Positions 57,901 to 64,000 of a stretch of DNA of 64,000 nucleotides are shown here, piece after piece. The notes beneath the pieces were generated by a model. It was not told the DNA's origin, searched no databases, and saw nothing but the letters and a program-made list of their open reading frames with translations. Position 1 is the stretch's first letter; every line of letters begins with the position of its first letter. Source of the DNA: Caldithrix abyssi DSM 13497 (GTDB lineage: Bacteria; Calditrichota; Calditrichia; Calditrichales; Calditrichaceae); assembly GCF_001886815.1 (NCBI RefSeq), contig NZ_CP018099.1, forward strand, positions 1,796,501 to 1,860,500, in the 5' to 3' direction. A program made the position numbers and the translations under genes.

Positions 57901-58105
57901 GGCAGGTGCAGGTCGATTCAAAAGAATGCTCGTTTACCGTCAAACGAACGATGTACGGATAGGTGCCCTGCACGGTGGCCAGTACCGATATATTATCCCA
58001 TTGTTTAATCTTGACTCGACCCTGTTTGAAATACTCTAAACCCTGTTTAAAGATTATGTCCGGAACCCGATCTTTCAGGTCTCTAATATCTATTTTCAAC
58101 TCCAA
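54947..58105 (-). CDS. SNF2-family ATPase with SWIM zinc finger
   Basis: 1052 residues. SWIM finger at about 60-80 ([17 protein letters not shown]). Middle region about 100-560 is the usual partner domain of bacterial SNF2 proteins. SF2 ATPase from about 600: [27 protein letters not shown] (DESQ box), LTGTPVENN, then the second lobe with [40 protein letters not shown] and [11 protein letters not shown]. A nucleic-acid-dependent remodeller; role unknown. Confidence 0.92.
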   Translation of the reverse strand: [1052 protein letters not shown]

Positions 58106-58256
58106 ACCTCATTTGAATTTTATTAAACCCATTTTTTTAAAAAAATATACAAAACTGTTTATTAATATAACAATAATATTTTTTTATTTCAAAATGAATT
58201 TCAAAATTTCTTATATTATTTTTATATTTTTTTTTAATAATCGGGAAGCTGTCAAT

Positions 58257-59342
58257 ATGAACAACGAAATATTAAAAAACTTTGCCATCAGTTTTGTTCC
58301 AATTTTTGTGTTCATCGTGGTGGAAGCGATATACGGCACAACCGCCGGTTTAATCACGGCCATTATCTCCGGAAGCGCTTACTTTATCTACTACTTAATC
58401 CGCTTTAGAGAAGTGGAAAAGATGATTTTGCTGGATACGGCGCTGATTGTGATTACCGGTGGCCTGTCTATCCTTTTACACGACGCCATCTTCTTTAAAA
58501 TAAAGCCGGCATTAATAGAGACTATCATTCTGGTTTTGGTTGGTTTGCACGCTTTTTCGGATAGGCCGGTTCTGTTGCACATGAGTAAACGCTTTATGAA
58601 CGGGATGCAGATTAATCAGATACAAGTGCGTTTGCTAAAACAGATGAGCAAATGGTTGTTTTATGTAATCTTTTTACATGTGCTTCTTATTTTGTACTCT
58701 GCCTTTTACTGGTCAGAAGAGGCCTGGGCCTTTGTGTCCGGCGGTCTGTTCTATATTTTACTGGGCGGCATTGTGGTCGTTCAATTTGTGTATTTTAAGT
58801 TTTTTAAAAAACCTGCGCTTCCAAAAGTTATGCCTGAAGGCGATGAAGAATACTTCGATATTGTCGATCCGCAAGGGCGTATTTTAGGTAGCGCTCCCAG
58901 GAGCGCAGTCCATGGAAATCCTCAATTGCTGCATCCCACGGTTCATATTCACATTTTAAATCGGCAGGGACAGTTGTATTTACAAAAGCGATCGCAAAAC
59001 AAAGACCTTTATCCCGGATTCTGGGATACCGCGGTCGGAGGGCATGTGCGTCATGGCGAAGCAATAGACGATGCCATGAAACGCGAGGCAAAGGAAGAAC
59101 TGGGCATCGACGCCAGCAAAGCCAGGCCTTTAATTCGCTATGTTATGCGTAATCCCTATGAGAGCGAATTGGTTCATGTTTTTAAAATGCGCCATGACGG
59201 CCCGTTCAAAATTAATCGGGATGAGATCGAAATAGGCCGCTTCTGGTCGCTTTTTGAAATTAAAAAAATGTTGGGTAAGGGCGTGTTTACGCCGAATTTT
59301 GAACAGGAATTTCAAATCCTCGAAAAAAACAGATTGCTTTAA
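58257..59342 (+). CDS. YciB-like membrane domain fused to Nudix hydrolase
   Basis: 361 residues from ATG 58257, the first Met of the real protein; the frame upstream is low-complexity AT-rich DNA. Residues about 1-190 have about five helices resembling YciB/IspZ (intracellular septation protein A): FVPIFVFIVVEAIYGTTAG, ITGGLSILLHDAIFFKIKPAL, SDRPVLLHMSKRFM. Residues about 210-361 are a Nudix hydrolase with the box GGHVRHGEAIDDAMKREAKEELGI (G-x5-E-x7-REUxEExGU), seen here as GGHVRHGEAIDD and REAKEELGI. It would place a Nudix active site at the inner membrane. Substrate unknown. Confidence 0.8.
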   Translation: MNNEILKNFAISFVPIFVFIVVEAIYGTTAGLITAIISGSAYFIYYLIRFREVEKMILLDTALIVITGGLSILLHDAIFFKIKPALIETIILVLVGLHAFSDRPVLLHMSKRFMNGMQINQIQVRLLKQMSKWLFYVIFLHVLLILYSAFYWSEEAWAFVSGGLFYILLGGIVVVQFVYFKFFKKPALPKVMPEGDEEYFDIVDPQGRILGSAPRSAVHGNPQLLHPTVHIHILNRQGQLYLQKRSQNKDLYPGFWDTAVGGHVRHGEAIDDAMKREAKEELGIDASKARPLIRYVMRNPYESELVHVFKMRHDGPFKINRDEIEIGRFWSLFEIKKMLGKGVFTPNFEQEFQILEKNRLL

Positions 59343-59397
59343 TTGAAATTAGTTTGGGCAACGTCGATTTTAAAACAGGGGCAGCACAACCGCCCCC

Positions 59398-59843
59398 CTC
59401 TTCGTCCGCAGCTGGAATCGGAATTACCGGCCGGCGACCATTCAACGATGTGGTAACCCTCACCCCCTGCACCCCCTCTCCCAGAATAAAAGTCTGGGAG
59501 AGGGGGGAGCTGATCATATTCACAGTCAGCTGTTTTCATCAAACGATGTACAGCATTAAAGCTTTCATTGAACCATTTAACTCTTGCACTATCACCCCTT
59601 CGTCCGCAACTGGAATCGGAAAGACCGGCCGGTGACCATTCAACGATGTGGTAGCCCTCACCCCCTGCACCCCCTCTCCCAGAATAAAAGTCTGGGAGAG
59701 GGGGGAGCTGATCATATTCACAGTCGGCTGTTTTCATCAAACGATGTACAGCATTAAAGCTTTCATTGAACCATTTAACTCTTGCACTATCACCCCTTCG
59801 TCCGCAACTGGAATCGGAATTACCGGCCGGTGACCATTCAACC
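59398..59843. repeat. 199-bp direct tandem repeat, about 2.2 units
   Basis: Units begin near TTCGTCCGCA at 59401, 59600 and 59799 (the last partial). Each contains CCCTCACCCCCTGC and a 13-bp stem (59472-59484/59494-59506 and 59671-59683/59693-59705). Divergence between units is a few bases. A minus-strand frame of 168 codons here is an artefact of the repeats. Confidence 0.85.
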
Positions 59844-59910
59844 ATTCAACCATTCAACCATTCAACCATTCAACTATTAAACTATTAAACTATTAAACCA
59901 TTCATCCATT
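59833..59910. repeat. ACCATTCA decamer array
   Basis: About eight 10-bp units, ACCATTCA-type turning into ACTATTAA-type, abutting the glutamate dehydrogenase stop codon. It is the complement of the TTGAATGGTT family at 8237 and 36167. Confidence 0.7.
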
Positions 59911-61150
59911 ACACCCAGCCGCGAATTTTGCACGCTTCGGCCACGCGGGCAACGCCCACTACCATGGCTGCCAGCCGCGGATGGACGCCTTTTTCCCTTA
60001 ACGCGTCGCTAAAAGATTGGAAAGCGTTGCTAATTTTTTTATCCAGCCGCGCATGAACGGTAGCTTCTTCCCACATTTCGCCTCCGCTGTTTTGCAGCAT
60101 CTCAAAGTACGAAACCGTAACACCGCCTGCGCTGGCTAAAATATCGGGCAGCACAAAGATATTACGATGATAAAGAATTAAATCGGCTTCCGGTGTGGTT
60201 GGGCCGTTAGCCAGCTCGCAGATAATTTTAGCTTTAATCAGGCCGGCGTTTTTTTCGGAGATGGCGTTTTCCAGAGCGGCGGGATACAGCACGTCCACAT
60301 CCAGTTCCAGAACGGCGTCGCTGGGAATGTGCCGGGCGCCCGGGAAGTTGAGCACCGTTCCGGTTTTAAGTTTATGGGTTACCAGTTCTTTGGCGTTAAT
60401 GCCATCGGGATTCAAAATGCCGCCTCTTGAATCGCAGGCGGCGATTAATTTTCCGCCTAACAGTTCTTCGTGCAGCAGGGCGGCTCGCTGTCCGGCATTG
60501 CCGAATCCCTGTATGGCAAAAGTTTTGGGCTCAATATTCAGGAATTTACAGGCTTCTCTAACGGAGATAACGCCCCCGCGCGAAGTGGCGTCGCGTCTGC
60601 CTTCTGTGCCGCCGATGGGAAGCGGTTTATCCGTAAAAACGCCTGGTTGGTGTTTGCGCACAATCGTTTCAAATTCATCCAGCATCCAGGCCATGGTTTG
60701 AGGAGTGGTGTACACATCCGGCGCCGGCACGTCTTTGTCCACGCCCAATATATCTGCAGAAGCTCGGATGTAGGCGCGAGCGATATTTTCCAGCTCTTTT
60801 TGCGACAGGTGGCGCGGGTCGCACACCACGCCGCCCTTAGCGCCGCCCAGCGGCAAATCTACCACGGCGGTTTTCCAGGTCATCCAGGCCGCCAGGGCGC
60901 GCACCACATCCACGGTCTCGTCCGGATGGAAACGAATGCCGCCTTTAGCAGGGCCGCGCGCGTAATTGTATTGCACGCGATAGGCATGGAAAATTTCAAA
61001 CCTTCCGTCGTCCATGCGCACGGGAAAGGTAAATTTGAATTCTCGTTGCGGCCATTTCAAAAATTCCGTGGTTGCCTTATCCAGATTCAGAATGCGGGCC
61101 GCTTCCTCAACCTGTTGCTGAGCGACCAAAAATGAGTTGTAAGATTTCAT
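59909..61150 (-). CDS. gdhA: Glutamate dehydrogenase (Glu/Leu/Phe/Val family)
   Basis: 413 residues. Catalytic stretch GPAKGGIRFHPDE and DLPLGGAKGGVVCDP, then Rossmann IQGFGNAGQRAALL. It interconverts glutamate and 2-oxoglutarate with ammonium; length fits the hexameric small class. Its ATG overlaps the zinc-ribbon gene stop by 4 bases (ATGA), so they share an mRNA. Cofactor preference cannot be safely read. Confidence 0.92.
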   Translation of the reverse strand: MKSYNSFLVAQQQVEEAARILNLDKATTEFLKWPQREFKFTFPVRMDDGRFEIFHAYRVQYNYARGPAKGGIRFHPDETVDVVRALAAWMTWKTAVVDLPLGGAKGGVVCDPRHLSQKELENIARAYIRASADILGVDKDVPAPDVYTTPQTMAWMLDEFETIVRKHQPGVFTDKPLPIGGTEGRRDATSRGGVISVREACKFLNIEPKTFAIQGFGNAGQRAALLHEELLGGKLIAACDSRGGILNPDGINAKELVTHKLKTGTVLNFPGARHIPSDAVLELDVDVLYPAALENAISEKNAGLIKAKIICELANGPTTPEADLILYHRNIFVLPDILASAGGVTVSYFEMLQNSGGEMWEEATVHARLDKKISNAFQSFSDALREKGVHPRLAAMVVGVARVAEACKIRGWV

Positions 61151-61341
61151 CCTTCCTTATCCTCTTTATTGTTTTCCGATTGGTTCGCGCTTGCTTCTGG
61201 GGGATCCAAAATAATTCTGTACCAGCAGTTTCTGCAAACCAGCATACGATCCACGCTTAAAAGAACCTGTTCCCACAGGGTCAGCTCATTGCCGCAATGA
61301 GGGCAGAGATTGGGGGTGTTTTCTGATAGTTGGTCTTGCAT
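61147..61341 (-). CDS. Small zinc-ribbon protein
   Basis: 64 residues with two CxxC pairs (LCPHCGNE and VCRNCWYR) spaced as a zinc ribbon. The C-terminus is acidic and probably disordered. It lies between the PPDK-like gene and gdhA in the same operon, 5 bases from the former. Function unknown. Confidence 0.75.
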   Translation of the reverse strand: MQDQLSENTPNLCPHCGNELTLWEQVLLSVDRMLVCRNCWYRIILDPPEASANQSENNKEDKEG

Positions 61342-61346
61342 TGGTT

Positions 61347-64000
61347 TTATACCCCTGGTTTGGTGATGATTCCCTGATTTTTACGCCCGTTCATTAAAAT
61401 TTTGATGGGACGTTTTAGGCGAATATGATAGGTAAATTGGAAATGTTTATTCACGGGTTGTTTTTTTAACCAGTCCCAGTCAATGAAACCTCTGTTTTTA
61501 AATGGATTGACGGTAAAGTATCCGACCAGAAACGAAGTGAGATTCTGGAAAAAATGCGAACCTTGCGACGGCTCAACCATAAAATCTTTAAAACTGGTTT
61601 CAACAATAGCCTTAGCTCCGGAAATTTGTTCCCAATTAACCGGAATGCCCAGCCAGGGGTCTAAAGACCCCCAGCGCCCGACACCGATTAGCAGGTACGG
61701 GCGATTTTCATTAATCAGCAAAGCGTTTATTTTACTGATTTCTTCGGCTACCTGCTGAGATTTAGTGCGGTCAAATTTATGGTAATCAACATACACAATA
61801 TCATAAATATCTTTAATGATACCGTGCCCCAGAATACAGGGGCTGTGGCAAATGATTTGATCCTGAGTATAGTCTTCCACATTGATTTGCTCTAACTCGC
61901 GCTTTAATACCAGCGGACGCATTTGCAGAACGCCAAATTCTTTGAGTTTTTCCGGATTGTCGCCGTTCATGTTTACGGCAAATTCAATTTCTACAGGCGT
62001 TCCCATGCCCCAGGAACCCATTTCTAATAATAGGGTAAGAATTTGGCTTAATGGAAATAATTTGTGTTTTAAGATGGGGGCAAAACTGACCACGCGCGCT
62101 CCGTTTCTGGCCAGACCGTCCACAATACGATCTTCATCGGGAACATAGGTTGATCCCACGTAATACAAAGCGCCATCCTTTTCGGCCTGTTTTAAGGGGA
62201 ATAGGCGCACCGCTTCGTCAAAAGGTTGCAGCGAATCGCTGGCATGTTGATTAAAATCGAGCGCGTAGAATTTGTGCTGACTGGTTCTTAAAAATTCTTT
62301 TACCGAATAAAGCTGAGCCAGGTGATTGGGATAGCGAGGAGAAAATTTTAGCGTATTGCCGCCGTCAACCACCCATTCACCCAGGCCAAGGGCAACCGAA
62401 GCGATGCCGTCTTCTGGCTTTTGGGGGGGCGTGGGGTAAAAATTATAGCTTTTGGCCACGCCAGAAAAGGTGGGATAAAAACGGTTTTCATGACGCGAGC
62501 CCACCATTTTTTGAATAATGATCGCCATCTTCTCTTCTTCCAGACGATAGGAAGTGACGCGAATGTATTGTTTGGCAGCCTGATAAAAGGTGGAAGCGTA
62601 CACGCGTTTAATAGCGTTTAACAACTCATTTAAACGAATTAAAGGATTTTCATGGTTATTGGCAATCATGTACGTCTGGTAAACGCCGGCGAACGGATGG
62701 TATTGCGAATCTTCTAACAAGCTGGAAGAGCGAACGGCCAGGGGAACCTGCACCAGCTCCAGAAAGGATACCAGCGAGGCGATAATATCCGCCGGAAATT
62801 TTGTTGCGCTTAAAAAGCGACGCGTAATTTCCCGGTCGTCGTCGCAGTTGAGGGCAAAGTGCCGCAAGTTATTGTCGTCTAAAAAGGCGTCGAATACATC
62901 GGTTCCCAGTACAACGGCCGGAGGGATAAAAATGCGCACGCCGTTAAAACGGTTGGTTATCTGGTAATTGGTAATCAAAGTGTTTACAAAGCTTAGTCCG
63001 CGCGCCTTACCGCCCAGCGAACCGCCGCCCAGACGGGCAAAACCGCTTTGCACGTCGAACGATTCTTTTTTAAAATCGGTGATAATGCCCTGCTGCCGAA
63101 TTTTACGGTAAGTCCTCAGCGAGTTGATCAGATGCTGGCGCAAATCCTCAAGCGAAGGAAAATCGCTGACCTTCCTTGGGCGCAATTTATGGGCCAGCCA
63201 GAACTCGGTGCGCGCTTTTAGCCAGGTGGAAAAATGGTTGCGCTCGGCATGGTATTTTATGCTTTCCGGGGGCACTGTTTTTAACTGCTCTTCCAATGAA
63301 ATCAAATCAGTGGCCCGGCCAACTTCAACGCCTTCCGGAGTTCTGAAAATAAAATCGCCAAAACCGAACTGCGTAATGGTAAACTTGCGCAGCTCTTGCA
63401 AAAGAGTAGGCGAATCTTTTAAGACAAAATGCGCGCCAATTTCCAGAGCGCGATCCTGGAATTGCGCATTATTGGATTGCAGTAAAACCGGAATGTCGTC
63501 GTGCCGTTTACGCACTTCGGCGGCAAATTTAAGGCCGGCTTCCGGATCATGCTTTCCGCCCTTTTTAAAATCAATGTCCGAAATCACGCCTAAGATGGTG
63601 TGCTGGTACTTGATGAAATATTCCCAGGCCTCTTCGTAGGTGGTGCACAAAAGAATTTTAGGACGGGCGCGCATGCGCAGATATTTATGCGTAAGGTTAA
63701 CGCCTTCTAAAATTAAACGCTGCGATTGCTTTAAAATTTCGGTGTAGAGCAGGGGCAGGTAAGCGGAATAAAAACGTATGTTGTCTTCGATTAAAATAAT
63801 GGATTGAACGCCCACCAGGCGCGTATCCTGCTCCACATTCATGATGTCTTCCAGATGCTTTACGATGGCCACCACAATACGGAAGTTGCCCGTCCAGATG
63901 AAAATACGGTCAAAGACTCTGGAATCGGCGTGGTTGAGCAGCTCAGAAAGCTCCCGATTGTCATAAGCTAATAGAACGACCGGGATTTTTAAACCGGCCT
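61347..64000 (-). CDS. Receiver + PPDK/PEP-synthase ATP-grasp-like protein, 5'-partial
   Basis: 883 residues in the window; the frame stays open to base 64000, so the true start is beyond the right edge (GTG 63875 is internal). The first visible residues (IPVVLLAYDNRELSELL) and about 60-205 (SIILIEDNIRFYSAYLPL; ISDIDFK; LQSNNAQ) look like receiver-type modules. About 330-750 resemble the ATP-grasp domain of pyruvate phosphate dikinase/PEP synthase (GSLGGKARGLSFV, LAVRSSSLLEDS, FAGVYQTYM, GLGEWVVDGG). The swivelling phospho-His domain and PEP-binding barrel are not visible. Probably regulatory rather than PEP-forming, but unsure. Confidence 0.78.
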   Translation of the reverse strand, partial: AGLKIPVVLLAYDNRELSELLNHADSRVFDRIFIWTGNFRIVVAIVKHLEDIMNVEQDTRLVGVQSIILIEDNIRFYSAYLPLLYTEILKQSQRLILEGVNLTHKYLRMRARPKILLCTTYEEAWEYFIKYQHTILGVISDIDFKKGGKHDPEAGLKFAAEVRKRHDDIPVLLQSNNAQFQDRALEIGAHFVLKDSPTLLQELRKFTITQFGFGDFIFRTPEGVEVGRATDLISLEEQLKTVPPESIKYHAERNHFSTWLKARTEFWLAHKLRPRKVSDFPSLEDLRQHLINSLRTYRKIRQQGIITDFKKESFDVQSGFARLGGGSLGGKARGLSFVNTLITNYQITNRFNGVRIFIPPAVVLGTDVFDAFLDDNNLRHFALNCDDDREITRRFLSATKFPADIIASLVSFLELVQVPLAVRSSSLLEDSQYHPFAGVYQTYMIANNHENPLIRLNELLNAIKRVYASTFYQAAKQYIRVTSYRLEEEKMAIIIQKMVGSRHENRFYPTFSGVAKSYNFYPTPPQKPEDGIASVALGLGEWVVDGGNTLKFSPRYPNHLAQLYSVKEFLRTSQHKFYALDFNQHASDSLQPFDEAVRLFPLKQAEKDGALYYVGSTYVPDEDRIVDGLARNGARVVSFAPILKHKLFPLSQILTLLLEMGSWGMGTPVEIEFAVNMNGDNPEKLKEFGVLQMRPLVLKRELEQINVEDYTQDQIICHSPCILGHGIIKDIYDIVYVDYHKFDRTKSQQVAEEISKINALLINENRPYLLIGVGRWGSLDPWLGIPVNWEQISGAKAIVETSFKDFMVEPSQGSHFFQNLTSFLVGYFTVNPFKNRGFIDWDWLKKQPVNKHFQFTYHIRLKRPIKILMNGRKNQGIITKPGV

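Noticed and set aside
59339-59845. A 168-codon minus-strand frame with internal duplication
   Set aside because: It follows the 199-bp DNA repeat exactly; the peptide repeats only because the DNA does. No ribosome site or family.
63873-63875. GTG near 63875 as true start of the PPDK-like protein
   Set aside because: The frame is open through base 64000 with receiver-like sequence before it.

Overview
The window looks like chromosome from a Gram-negative, anaerobic or respiratory bacterium of the FCB/Calditrichota type; a Caldithrix-like organism is my best guess. That is inference from gene content: [FeFe]-hydrogenase genes, an 11-subunit complex I without NADH module, outer-membrane beta-barrels, a short AMP nucleosidase, very long multi-PAS/GAF hybrid kinases, and AT-rich intergenic DNA full of small repeats. 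No tRNA, rRNA, CRISPR array or prophage was recognised.

Layout. 1-4.4 kb: two glycosyltransferases with TPR tails (the first cut by the left edge). 4.8-7.1 kb (minus): a HicB-HicA-like fusion, then an overlapping kinase-like/response-regulator pair whose catalytic motifs look degenerate. 7.3-8.1 kb: a TSUP permease. 8.8-14.9 kb: a five-gene [FeFe]-hydrogenase operon of the sensory (Hfs/HydS-like) type: a small thioredoxin-like Fe-S protein, a PAS-containing sensory hydrogenase, a SpoIIE-type phosphatase, a second small Fe-S protein and a second hydrogenase. The sensory hydrogenase is split by a 1288-bp ISL3-like element with a perfect 8-bp target duplication; removing the element and one duplicate restores a 571-codon frame with the third H-cluster motif. 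15.2-20.2 kb (minus): a PAS/GAF hybrid histidine kinase broken by a one-base frameshift in an A6 run.

20.9-31.2 kb (minus): nuoABCDHIJKLMN, ended by a strong intrinsic terminator. 31.7-36.0 kb: an NDP-sugar epimerase-like protein, an STAS/anti-sigma-kinase pair and a debranching-enzyme-like protein. 36.3-37.6 kb: a second copy of the same IS with its own perfect 8-bp duplication. 37.8-45.9 kb: a lipoprotein, a metalloprotease/TolB-propeller/barrel protein, MlaE-MlaF lipid-transport ABC genes, a metallophosphoesterase-PQQ propeller lipoprotein and AMP nucleosidase. 46.2-54.9 kb: a small membrane protein, ribosomal protein L28, a 1.7-kilo-residue hybrid kinase, a beta-CASP nuclease and a small beta-barrel. 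54.9-64.0 kb: a SWIM-SNF2 ATPase, a YciB-Nudix fusion, a repeat-rich gap, and a minus-strand group with glutamate dehydrogenase, a zinc ribbon and a receiver/PPDK-like protein cut by the right edge.

Themes. Signal transduction is heavily represented, and several proteins appear to have lost canonical catalytic residues or to have been broken by an insertion or frameshift. The gaps carry at least five dispersed or tandem repeat families, with the second IS sitting inside such repeat DNA. The hydrogenase operon is the most informative system: a hydrogen-sensing module whose sensor is interrupted while its partners remain open.
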